From Humulus lupulus (Eukaryota > Streptophyta > Magnoliopsida > Rosales > Cannabaceae): 64,000 nucleotides of DNA. The DNA is taken from positions 94,645,868 to 94,709,867 of the forward strand of contig NC_084797.1 in the NCBI RefSeq assembly GCF_963169125.1, read 5' to 3'. This document shows, piece after piece, positions 1-10,449 of the stretch. Under the pieces are notes generated by a model, which was given only the letters and a program-made list of their open reading frames with translations, searched no databases and had not been told where the DNA came from. Within the stretch, counting starts at the first letter, position 1; each line of letters opens with the position of its first letter. The translations under genes and the position numbers were made by a program.

Positions 1-701
1 CACTACTCATTCGGGCATTTACCAGCACAATTTTCTATGTATGCTCTTCTTCTAGTTGTACTTCTTCCAATTTGTTGACAGTTGACTGTGGTTCTGAGAA
101 TTCTTCCTCATCCTCGTGTGCTTTTAAATAAGATGGTAACTTTCCCTTTGATTGTTATGCTTCCTCCTCTTTCCTCTCTTCCCCTATTCTACTTCATTCA
201 TATCTTTTAACAACACATAACACTTCCTCCCACATGGAGACTGACAACACAATACTTGGTGTAGGTTTGAAACTACTCCTGGTATTCTGCGCCCCAAGGT
301 CTGCCCATGATTGTGTTATAACCTGAATATTAGTCGATAACCACAAAATCCATCACCATGGTACGCTCTACGACAATCACCTTTAACTCAGTTTCTCATT
401 TTGGTACTACCTTTGTACTATTGAAAAAGAGGATGGGAAACGTCGATGCTCTTAATCTTTTCTCTAGAATTCCCATGGCCTGGAAAGCATCATAAAAGAG
501 AAGTTCTGTGCTACTTACCCCATCCAATAGTACTCGGCTCAACTGCACATTCTCTATGTGTAGCTTAATCACCAGTGCATCAACATGTGGGAGGCTCACA
601 TTCTTTAAATCATCATCGGTGAAAGTGATGGGATGTGCTGGGAAATAACAGTCAGCTGGAGCAACATAATTTATTGTGCGGTGCAAATAACGCATTCTCA
701 A
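1..701 (-). pseudogene. Element J: Ty3/gypsy protease and PR-RT linker, degenerate
   Basis: Remnant of the aspartic protease of a Tat-like Ty3/gypsy polyprotein, reading leftward and running off the window start. The open part (396-701) has the pre-protease motif ITFTDDDLKNVSLPHVDALV and an active-site region reading LLDGVSS where the family has L-D-N/T-G-S-S, so a catalytic-loop residue has changed. Further left, broken by stops and shifts, come DFVVID and YNTIMGRPW (end of the protease fold) and an acidic linker ending LEEVQLEEEH, like the segment before RT in other Tat elements. Protease would cut the Gag-Pol polyprotein inside the virus-like particle. This copy cannot be functional. The family call rests on motif order and is fairly secure. 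Confidence 0.75.
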
Positions 702-1960
702 ACTTCATCTTTGCTTATCTTTCTATCGAGGGCTCTGGATAACCAAATATAATTGGGATGTGTTTGAGCGGCTGCTTTGGTTGATTTTCAACTATTGCCT
801 GCGGCTGGACGTTCTGCTCTGCTACTACTTGCACAAGTGACTTTGGCGAAGTTTTGTATTGTTGCACTACATTCTGTGCATTCTTAACATACTACAACAA
901 CTCTCCTATCCTCAAGATTTGTTGTACTTGATTATACAATGATCTGTACTCAGCAAGAGTATGGCCTACATCTTTATGAAAAGGAAAATATTTCGGTTGA
1001 TATTTTCATGCTACTGGTGAAGTTATTTTGAATGAGTCTCTCCATATCAGCTTGTCTTATTGTTACTATCTTCCCTTGTGCATTTCGGTGTAAGAACATC
1101 ATATACCTTTTCAGGTATGCTCATGGATGCTCATTGACTCCTTGATGTATCGAATATAAATCGCCCATCATTTTTGGCGTCTCCATTTTTCCACCATATT
1201 GTTACACAAACAACTCTCCTAGCTCCACAAAGGTGTAAGAACATCATATACCGTTTCAGGTATGCTCATGGATGCCCATGATTGTGTTATGAACCATCTT
1301 AGCACTGGTTTGATCAAGGTGGTTGTAAAGGCCTCACATTCCATAGCTTCATATTCAGCCTCCATTGCCTTTTTTTTTTGCTAAAATTGCAAGATATGAT
1401 TTGATGGGTTTGAACTGCCATCAAAGTGAGCGAAATTCAGCATCATAAATCTTTCGACTTCGGTTCGCTAACAATCAAATCAGTGAATGGTGACTTAAAA
1501 ATGTATTTGATTGCTTCTTTAGCAATGTACATGGAGCTAAGAGCCCCTACATTATCCATTCTATCTAGTACTTCTTTCCTCATCTACTCCTTCCAATTTG
1601 AAGGCATTACTGGTGTTGACGACGACTAACGAGCTTGAGACTGTTTTTCAGCAATCATTGTTTCTACCCTCTTTGCATTATGGGTTCCACTTTGTTCTGT
1701 TTCCCTTTGCGATGAATTTCGTGCTCCTTCTTCATAGATCTCAGGTGTATTTTCTTCTAATTCCTGTTGTTTATGTTTATTTTCCAATTGAACCTCATCA
1801 TTGGGACTTGCCACAGTGGGGTCTTTTCTCGACCCTGACATACATCTTTCTTTTTTTGCATCATTGCCAACTCCGCCACTAATTTAGCTTGTTGAGTTGC
1901 CATTTCTTCTGTTAGTTTCTGATGTCATTCGTCCGCCTGTTGCCGTCATTTTTTCAGCCA
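702..1960 (-). pseudogene. Element J: gag remnant
   Basis: Minus-strand continuation upstream of the J protease. It is broken in all frames, but gag-like pieces are readable, including a short open stretch at 1626-1841 starting MSGSRKDPT with a charged, Gln/Glu-rich N-terminal region. Its position directly upstream of PR in the same orientation argues for gag (capsid/nucleocapsid). Part of the gag region was internally duplicated (see the repeat at 1089-1283). No intact zinc knuckle is left. It is a decayed copy; the exact gag start cannot be fixed. Confidence 0.55.
1089..1283. repeat. Internal duplication in the J gag remnant
   Basis: About 48 bp at 1089-1136 (gtgtaagaacatcatatacc and onward) recur at 1231-1278 with one or two changes, offset by about 141 bp. 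The second copy runs on into gcccatgattgtgttat, which also occurs at 302-317. These are direct repeats inside a dead element, probably from slippage or ectopic repair. Confidence 0.7.
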
Positions 1961-2320
1961 GTGTTGAGCCTATCGAGCTAAGCAAAATTTGTCTACATAA
2001 ATAACCATCGAGCTATAATCAAGTCTAATATCGAACAATTATCGAACCTATCGAGCCCTTGTAATCTAATACCATAGATCCATCGAGCCTACTATCAAAC
2101 CATTATCGAACCTATCGAGCCATTTTTATCTAATACCACAGATCCATCGAGCTCATATCGAGCTCCTATCGATCCACCATCGAACCGTTCAAACTACCCT
2201 ATCAAGCCTACTATCAAACCATAATCGAACCTATCGAGCTAGTTTAATATATTTCCATATATCAATCAAGCTTCTATCGAACCTTCATCGAACCTATCGA
2301 GCTACTGGTTCAAACCTAGA
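1960..2320. repeat. Tandem array rich in TATCGAGC / TATCGAACC
   Basis: Imperfect tandem repeats with units of roughly 65-70 bp, built around the words atcgaacctatcgagc and ctactatcaaacc, in about four copies. On the minus strand the array sits between the pyrimidine-rich leader (2381-2700) and the J gag start, so it may be the leader of that element. No coding potential was seen. Confidence 0.65.
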
Positions 2321-2380
2321 AAAAACGATAGACCTAAGAACTACCATACCCATTCCACACCACCAGATTTAAAGGGATCA

Positions 2381-2760
2381 AACCAAAAATAATGAGAATA
2401 TGAGTTCAAGAATTTACCTTAATGAGATTATGGGTTTGATTGACGGGTTCAAACTTGGTTCGACTTGTTCGTTGCCGACGTGGGTTTAGAGCTTCGTTGA
2501 TGACGTTGGTTCGACAGGTTCGATGAGCTCGACGAGGTTGGGTGGCCGACTTCGTAGAAGAGAAAGAGAGAGGTTGACATCGATTGGGTTTTTTTTTTAA
2601 TTTTGCCTTCGGTTTGGGTTTCAGGGAGGAAGAGATTGAGAGAAACAGAGAGATAGAGAGAGTGAGAGAGTTTGTGGGGGGGGGGGGGGATTTTGGGTGG
2701 GAAAAAATGAGTGGTGAAAGTTTAGCACCAATTTGAAAAAATAATTAGTTTTGGTATTAT
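2381..2760 (-). other. CT-rich leader-like stretch with a G14 run
   Basis: On the minus strand this is a pyrimidine-rich tract (ctctctcactctctctatct) followed by a possible splice donor AAG|GTAAAT at 2416-2420, which looks like a plant 5' UTR or retroelement leader. On the plus strand it holds 14 consecutive G at 2676-2689 and a GA-rich stretch. The flank 2700-2810 is AT-rich. It could be the promoter and leader of element J, but no LTR boundary could be fixed. Confidence 0.35.
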
Positions 2761-2837
2761 TTAGTAATTATACACAATATTATGCATAAATAGTGAAATT
2801 TCCCTTTGGGTTCCACTTCCATTCTGCTAGAGTCAAC

Positions 2838-3215
2838 GATGAATGATCATGTGACAGAGGTGATTGCTCTCCTTCAAAGGTTGTTGCTATGGTGTCGGTC
2901 GGGCTTTAATGTAGTCATCACTTGGTCAGATTGTCTCTGAGTTTTTCGGGTACTACAACATAATGAGGAACCTATTTATGATTTTGGCATCATTTTGCAT
3001 GATATTTCCATGCTTTGTAATAGTTTTCATGCTTCTACTATTAACCATTGTAATAGAGCTAGCAATTCAATGACTCATTCCCTAGCCAAATTGGCTCTCA
3101 CTTTGGAGCATGCCAAAGTTTTGTAGTCGGGGCTACCCACTTGCTAATGGTTATATTGTATAACATCATTTGTGTGAGGTTTTGCCACTTATTAATACAA
3201 TGATTCAATCTTTTG
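2838..3215 (+). pseudogene. LINE-type RNase H (RVT_3-like) C-terminal fragment
   Basis: Plus-strand translation, with stops, gives SDCL, then a stretch like EEPIYDFGIILHDI, then NRASNSMTHSLAKLALTLEH. This is the characteristic end of the RNase H domain found at the C terminus of plant non-LTR reverse transcriptases and related RVT_3 proteins (R-x-x-N-x-x-A-H-x-L-A-K, where A-H here is T-H). The catalytic Asp of the S-D motif is present. No RT domain lies upstream, so this is a 5'-truncated or relic piece. The alternative, a domesticated RNase H-like gene fragment, is not excluded. Confidence 0.6.
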
Positions 3216-5127
3216 CCAAAAAATTAATTTATAATTCTTATGAAATTATGGGATTCGTTTGGTTGGAAATAAATCCACATTATTAATTTGAAATTTTTAT
3301 AATGCAAATCTTGTATGAATTCAAATTTATTTCTTTATTTCTACAAAAACAACCCATTTTTGTATATTTTTTTTCTAATTCATTTTACTTTGAGATGCTA
3401 TTCAAAATCAATTTTTTTTATAACTTTTTTATAGTCTTTAATGTTTTTTTTAATACAAACTTGAGTTTAGAAAAACACGATTTTTAAAGTTTTGTTATTT
3501 AAAAAATACAACGTCTTAGTCATCAACTAAACATCAACCAAAAGCATGATAAAATGTATAAAAAATTCCTAAAAATTAAATAAAAATAAAAGGAAAGAAA
3601 ATACACATATATACCCAAAATAAACAAAACAATCACCAAAAATTACCTAAAAAAATACCAAAAACACATAATATACATATATCCAAAGTATACCTAAAAT
3701 AAACTAACCTCATATATACGTAAATTCAACTAAATTAGGTTTAGTTTGGCACTTCATTTAGACATACATGCAATGGAATCATTGGAATCAGTTTCCATGG
3801 ATGAAGAATTAGCCATCTTCTTCCCATCAAATATAAATCTTAACTTTGGTTTCACCATTTTTACCATAGCCACGTCCTTCTCCACCATAACAGCCTCACC
3901 CTTTGCTTCAACAACTGCCCTCTACCCCTTTAGAGAGCACCAATGCGATGTCACTGTGCTCTCCTCCCTACTGCTCTTGGGACCTACACTACTCCACCAT
4001 CAAGAATACCCTCAACCTCTCCGTCGACTGTGCGGTCCACCTTCGTTATCAAGACACAACTCCAACAGTAACTTCCACTAACCCGCTATTAATAAAGGCA
4101 GTCAAGTTCTTCGTTGTTGAAATTCTGCGTTGGGATTCACAATTTCTTAATCACTATATTTTTCTGCAGAGCATATAAATGTAATAATTGAATAGGAAAA
4201 AGTAAAAATGGAAAAAATTATGTAGCACCATAAAAAAATATTTTTGAGGCAAATTCACAAAAAATAATAAAAAAATATAATATATATACAAAATATAGAC
4301 TATAAATATACCTAATAATATACACTTGAAGTATACCTAAATTAAACTAAAAAGAAAAGATGAAAACATCAACCTAAAGTATATCTAACATAAATTTAAA
4401 ATATACTCAATATATATCCAAAGTATACAAAAATATATATACTTAAAAAAATCTATACTATTATATCAAAAATCAACCAAAAAAAAATACATAAAATATA
4501 ACAAATAACGCAAAAATACCAAAAATATACATATACAATTAAAAATAACTAAAAAAAATCAACCAAACTTTGTTTTATAAAAAAACTTTTTTAAAAAAAT
4601 ATACGAAAAATTTATCCAAAAATATACAACATTAAATTATATAAAATTTATTTTTCTTTTGAAATCTTTCAAATGTTTTTGTTTATATATATTTAGGCCA
4701 ATTCTTTAGTTCCTCGGAGGACTTAGTCCAACATGTGGGGCCCAAAATTTTTGCCAAGTGTCAAGCTATCAACAAATTTTGTGTTTTTATTTTTTAAAAT
4801 TTTTACTTGATGAACCGATTATCAAAACTGGATGGAAATAATACTAGTGATGTGGCTGTGAAAAGTATGGAGAATATGGTAATTTGAAGTCCAAAAAAGT
4901 GTACAGTTCAGGGCAATATGGTAAAACTGGTATGTAATTTGAATTATTTTTACGATATTAGGTAAGTAACATATTGTTGATGATAAGTAATTTTTTATTG
5001 TGATAAGTAATATTGTTATAGCAGAAAGTAAAAAAACCTGAAGTGTGAAAGAGGGAGAGATAGATGGGGCCACCTTCTGGCGTGTTTAAAGGCCGACACG
5101 TGACAGTACTTGGGCAGTTTGGTCCGT
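3216..5127. other. AT-rich stretch with degenerate TATACC-word repeats, no recognisable gene
   Basis: Very AT-rich sequence in which the words tatacctaaaataaac, aaagtatacc and caccaaaaattaccta recur at 3590-3730 and again at 4230-4640, flanking a less AT-rich island (3740-4190). The island contains overlapping short ORFs (3746-4081 and 3903-4178) with no recognisable domain and no coding signature beyond length. The part 4690-5127 contains nothing I recognise. This is probably an old AT-rich transposon or satellite-like remnant. Confidence 0.4.
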
Positions 5128-5349
5128 AGGTTGTGTGGGCCTGATGGACTTTGGGTTATTGTTTTGTTTGCAAAAATGTCACTTTCTTGGTTATGGGTCC
5201 TATTTTTGCTCCTTTTAAATTTATTGTTAGACTGCAAGAATGCTCTATACTCCTCCAAAAATAGTTCAACTAAATATTTTCAAAATAAAAATATATGCAT
5301 TAATTTCATGAAAATATTAATTAAAATTTAATTGATTTTTAATATTTAT
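5128..5349. repeat. Dispersed repeat R1, copy 1
   Basis: Contains gggcctgatggactttgggt, ttgtttgcaaaaatg and an AT tail. It is clearly homologous to 17661-17882, and its first ~40 bp also recur at 16563-16602. It lies immediately outside the inferred left end of element I. Confidence 0.7.
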
Positions 5350-6033
5350 TGTGATGCGATTTTTCACCAACCGAGGATTAAGAAATCTGAAAAGAGAGAT
5401 ATAAGGGTTTTGCTAAACTATAATTCGATAAATAAAAAAATAATTAAGATCACCTACACTTCCCATAGCCACTCTTATTAATTTGTTTATTTCTCATCAT
5501 TAATTTTTTGTCACAATTTCACTAGAGTTTCAGTATATATTCTGTCCTTTTCTTTCTGTCCATTCTCCTCGGTATTTATAGGAAATTCTCACCGGAAAAT
5601 TTTGGGTAATTGTGCATAAATATGGTAACATCCCATTCCCATAAATACATTAATGCCTATTAATTTTATGCTCCCAATATCGGATAATAAATACAAAATA
5701 ATATCTGAGCAATAATGAGTGTATAAGGAATCTCCGAGTCTTTTGGGATCCTTCACTGTTCATCATGACTAGGCTTCCGCGAGCTGAACACTTCCTTCAA
5801 GCTGGATGTCAAAGAACTAACTTGAACTAACATGGGTCACGTTAAGAGTTTCTAGAAGGTGATCTAGCCATCGCTCATCTCGAACTAAGTTGTCGGCGCA
5901 AGAGGCGATTTGGAGACTATATGGTTGTCTAGAGTTACCTAGATGTTCTATCTGTAAGCTTTCTTCATACGCTTGTCTGCTAACTATACCCCGTGCTAAG
6001 TAATTTAGTTTGTATTTATTTTGGGGTAAAACA
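5350..6033 (-). repeat. Element I: 3' LTR (boundaries inferred)
   Basis: The right edge is set by a polypurine tract on the minus strand (ccttgggggtcaaa) followed directly by TGTTTTACCCC, as in element A where the tract is followed by TGTTATCC. The left edge is placed at tgtgatgcg (5350), which gives a TG...CA element of about 684 bp. A minus-strand TATA box (TATAAATACC) lies at 5571-5580. No matching 5' LTR is intact on the right of the element, although a 21-bp LTR word recurs near 16197. The right edge is fairly secure, the left edge tentative. Confidence 0.5.
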
Positions 6034-6048
6034 TTTGACCCCCAAGGT
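6034..6048 (-). other. Element I: polypurine tract
   Basis: On the minus strand a G-run, ccttgggggtcaaa, abuts the 3' LTR. It would prime plus-strand DNA synthesis. It shares the core TTGGGGG(G)(T/C)(C)AAA with the tract of element A at 35857-35871. Confidence 0.6.
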
Positions 6049-6293
6049 AATACTCGTGCATGACGTCACTTCTAACACGCACAATAGGGGCTTTTAGGCT
6101 TCTGTTTTGTGAAAATGTGCCTACCCACTCACTCGAGTACAAGACATGTATCAGTCTATAATAGGTCCATGTTCGGGTTTTGAGTACTGTGACAACTGTC
6201 TTATCAACTTTTTGCCACAGCTTGGTTTTTTAACCCAAGCCCTTGGAGCTCGAACTGATCTAATCGTGTGTCCTAGATCAGCTCCCGAAGTTT

Positions 6294-6306
6294 ACTTATA
6301 AATAGG
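6294..6306 (+). promoter_or_regulatory. TATA box of the element I antisense gene
   Basis: acttataaatagg on the plus strand, upstream of the plus-strand antisense gene of element I. It is followed by a pyrimidine-rich leader and a splice-donor-like ACT|GTAAGTTTC near 6461-6470, which suggests a 5'-UTR intron, the same arrangement as in element A (on its minus strand). Confidence 0.45.
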
Positions 6307-6992
6307 AGAACCAAACATGAACCTCACTACCTTTTTATTCAAAAAAATTTGTCTTCTTTCTTCTCCAAATACTTTTAGAGCTTTCTACGTTCCCTCATTT
6401 TCTAGAAGCTTCTAGGTTAATACCCCTGGTGTTGCTATCATTTCCTCGACCGAAAAACCAAACTGTAAGTTTCTTTATATCCAGTTTAAATTTTATCATC
6501 TTCTTTTTCAATAAGTTTTATGAAATTTCTAGTATATTTTCTAACTTCAGCTTTGTTTGAGTTTAGTATGGGTTTTTGTTAGTCCAAAAACAATACCACT
6601 AGGTTTGATTAGAAATAATGCACAAAAAGAAACATGTGATTTTCGGGGTTTAAAAGAGGATTGTTTGAGTATGTGAATGTAAGGATTTTAGGGTTTTCTG
6701 GGTAGCTTAAGGGTTACGGTTTCTTGAGTGGTTTTGTATTAAAAATCTTTCCATAAATGTATTGGGTTCGACTTGCAAATCCTGAAGTATTATGGGTTTC
6801 TCGAGGTTACGACACGTGGTTAGTGACCAGGCGTGCGCACACGCATTGGCACTAGGGGAATCTTAGCTCGTATATATCTTAGGTCGAATAGATCAAATCC
6901 AAACCCTTAGGTTTCCATACCTTTATCATCGTAGCAAGGTTTTCTCTTAGGTCACCTCTAACAGGCCGCTTTGTCGCCAGGCGAGGTAAATT

Positions 6993-9582
6993 ATGGCTAA
7001 CTAGAAGAAGTCATTGGCAAGCTCTTCTTCCTAAAATAAGAATAAGGGTAAGCAAATTTCATCTGATATCCTTATTCCCCACTTCTGCGCAGTAGGGGAT
7101 AGAGAGATTGTGGTTGACCCCAACGCCTTCTTTGAGGCTGAGCATATCGAATCCCAGATAAAGACTCTAGCAAGGTGAATAAAATTTTACTGAGTCATGA
7201 GATCGAGTTGGGGTCTGAGGGTCTTGTTGCCTGTCCTTCACCGGAGGGAGAACGGAGCTGTACTTTGCTTTAGGACAACTTTTGGGCTTGGAGTGATGAG
7301 AACCTACAGGCAGGTGCCTTTCTTCCCTTGGACCAGTATTTCATAGATTTTTTAAATTACGTCAAATTGGCATCGTTTCAGCTCCCCCCAAATTCATTCC
7401 GACTTTTGTCGGGGGTAAAATATCTATTTTTGAGGCACGAGTGGGAGGTCCCCACCCCCACTGATATTATGTACTTCTTTTGCCTCAAAGCTAATCCATA
7501 ATCAAAAGGACAAGGTGATTGTTCTACTACCTCACTAGATTCCCAGTACAATCTCCACCGTTGAACTCCATAGCCCCCCGAATGATTGCAAGGATAAATT
7601 CTTTATGTCTAATGGGTTCAAGAACAACACCCATTGATATTTCAAACATCTTCGTAAGTTTCTGAGCTCCTTGAAATTTGTACTTTAATTCCTTCTCAAC
7701 AAAGTTTAAACATATTCAGATCGAGTTGTTACCTTGTGCAACTATATATAAGAGAACGGGGTCGTCAGAGACCCTTGGAGGTCAATATGAGACTCTAGCT
7801 CGTATTCCTACCAAGGAGAAAAAGTCTGAAATTATGGTTTATGATTCCAAAATGGTGGCCTGCAACCAAACCCTGAAAGACCAGAGAGTGGCCATCAGAG
7901 CTCGAGGCCCCCTCCCCAAGCTCCCTCCTCCTAGGAACTCATCCTATCCATTGAAGAGGTTGATGAAGAGGAGGAGGTCGCGGAGTTGCTGCGCAAAAGA
8001 AAGGTTTCTGAAGACGGACAAAATCCTGACCAAGGTTAAGATGAATCGGGGGCAGCAGCTCACACCTCTGTCCAAGGTAACCCATATAGAGAAATGAATC
8101 GACATTTAGGCTAGTCTGATTCAACCCAAGGCAGCTCATGAGTCGACACCCGGTTGATCTGGACCTGAATGAGACCCTCTTTCAGTGTGTGGATCACTTT
8201 TTCGTACGTAATGACCATAGATACCGTAAATGTACGATACTTTTAGATAATACCCTTCACTTTAGTTCCACTATTTTCGTGGAATAAGGTTCAAACCTTT
8301 TGTCGTGGCCTTCCCTTTGTCATGGTGTTTTTACCTCGGGTATTAGGCAGGCCAAGCATGAGTCTAGTCCAGATGAGGAGCTTGAACCTCATAGGTCCCA
8401 AAATGTAATAATACTAGAGTCTCCCCCTCTTCCAATAGTCCAAGAGTTAGAGGTTTCACCGAACCCGGTTCGTAATCCAGAGCTGATCATAGTAGTTTCT
8501 TCCTCTAGCTCGTAGGGTAGGGTTCTTATTCTATTATGTACCTTGTGTTATCCTGACTAATCATTTGTTGGACCTGACGCTCGCCCTTTTGTAGACGAAT
8601 ATAAGGACTTGAAAACCACCTTCAAATCTGGCGGGGCCAGAAATGGACCCATCTTTAAAAAGGAGAGAATATCTAAGAAAAGCGCCTCTAGAGTTGAAGC
8701 TGCCACTGGATCCCCTGAAAAGGATAAAGCTGACAGTTCTGATAAAAAATTGCAGCATAAAAAAAAACTGCCAGCGATCCTGCTCTGATTCCTCAAGTAA
8801 TTCAGGGCGAGGCCCCATCTGGTCTGCTCTTAGGCATGCAGCTCCTAGACTTGCAACTCCCAGTCATGTCGAAATGATCCCAGAAGTATTTCATGGATCG
8901 CTTCACGACATGGAAAATCACATCATGGGTCATGCCAACTATGTGAACGGCAAGGAATTGAAGGCCATAGAGGAGCATTCCAAAGGGAGCGTCTTGGAAT
9001 CAACCTTGGGAATGAATCTAACTGTGAGTTATCCTCCTCCTTGCTACATTCCTTTTTTTTCGCGAGCTACACATGCCATGTATTTTTCTTTTGTAGTCTT
9101 GTTTAGCTCAAATCCACGACATCGCATGAATCCGAGCACAAAGAGATGAGGTCAGGACAGCCCTAGTGGCATCCCAAGACAATGAGTGAACCGCCAAGGA
9201 ACGGGTCATTGAATTGAGCCAGCGTTGAGACCAGCTGCAGGCTGAGGTCTGCAGCCTCAACAAGAAACTTGAGGAAGTCGATGTGCTCAAAAAGAAGTTG
9301 TTCAAGGTTGAAGAGAAAGCTAAGGAGGATGCCGAAAGGTGAAGCAGGATGTTGTCGAGGCAAGGAACGCCTTGGAGGAGATGTTATACCAGTGCTAGGC
9401 ATACAACCAAGAATGAGATTTCTCATTTTTGGATGCTGAGCTTTTGGGCCGTTATCTTACCATATTGCAGAGTCGACTCTCGCAAGAGCCCTCTGAGACC
9501 GTGGAGGCTTCTGGAGCTACTGAAGGGGGCAACGATGAGCAGACATCATAAGGGAAAGTTACCAGAGCTCAATGATGTTTAA
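6993..9582 (+). pseudogene. Element I: antisense gene (gypsy-type transposon domain plus coiled coil), decayed
   Basis: A plus-strand gene opposite to the element's own pol. The likely start is ATG 6993. The segment 7283-7501 contains AGAFLPLDQYFIDFLNYVKL and PPNSFRLLSGVKYLF. These align with AGAYLPLHPFFVGVANYFGV and TPNGYRILAALYVLY in the antisense protein of element A, so the two are homologous. The domain resembles the plant 'putative gypsy type transposon' family (PF04195, from memory). Downstream are an Arg/Lys/Pro-rich middle (7800-8090), and at 9150-9345 a heptad-rich coiled coil (SLNKKLEEVDVLKKKLFKVE) with two stops. The acidic end GGNDEQTS is followed by TAA about 9560-9570. There are many stops and shifts, partly because of introns I could not place. 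It is non-functional as it stands. Its role in the element is unknown. Confidence 0.65.
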
Positions 9583-10449
9583 AGAGCCTTCATGTTTTTT
9601 TTTTTTTTTTTTTTTTTATATTTGAGCTTTATTTCAGGTTTGATGAATCCCTTGTAATTAAGCTTTCAAAAGTTGAAACAATCGCCTTCGGGCTTAGTTT
9701 GAGGTTATTTCTCCTAGAGTTATTCATATACTTGTGTTAGTACATGTTCCTTAATTTATGATCTATTTTTGTTCCCCTTAACCTATTATCTTTCTATGCT
9801 TATGAGCTTTAAGTCCTTATACATTCACAATCATAGGGGTTATCTTTAGATCGAGAAAAATGTTTTATGGCTTGACCAATTAATTCTGGTCGATGACCTG
9901 GTTATATCCATGGCTTTGCCTGCCTAATAGCGTTATACCGATTAGGAATCAATCATTGAACCTTGTGATATCCAGGAGTTTGCTCGCCTAATAGCGTTAT
10001 CCGTGTTAGGAATCAGGCATCAAACCTGGTTATATCCATGATTTTCTAGTTGAATTCTAGGTTTTGGTTATTTGAATTTTCTTAACTTAGCCTGTATCGA
10101 AAATTTCTTTGAAAATTCAAGCTTTAAAAAGTCATTGAATAAACAATTTTCAAAATTCTAAGTTTCACAAATTCGCAAATTTATCCAAATTTGCTAAATA
10201 CTATAAAGACTTTCAAGGGAGTTATATGCCCAAGCGATCATAATTTATGAATATTCTAGGCCGCTTTTACAAAATGAGCACGTGATATATCACAAGAATC
10301 AGATAAAAATATTTGTTCTACGTTTAAATTTGTAGCAATCTAGTTCTAATAAAATAGAATGGCTTTTATAAATAAGTCTTACCCAAAAAAATACTAAATA
10401 CATTAAAAATTAACAAAGTCTTCCTATTACTGATAGTATTTTTTTGAGA
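9583..10449. other. Element I spacer between antisense gene and pol
   Basis: Starts with a run of about 23 T (9597-9619). Two direct repeats of a phrase containing cctaatagcgttatccg (9925 and 9987 areas) follow, then AT-rich sequence. There is no ORF of note. It corresponds to the spacer at 31682-32372 in element A. Confidence 0.5.

Noticed and set aside
2838..3215. Intact host gene for an RNase H-like protein
   Set aside because: Stops interrupt the frame and there is no upstream domain; it reads as a LINE relic.
3746..4178. Overlapping 111- and 91-codon ORFs as a host gene
   Set aside because: No recognisable domain, no start context or splice signals, and two frames equally open.
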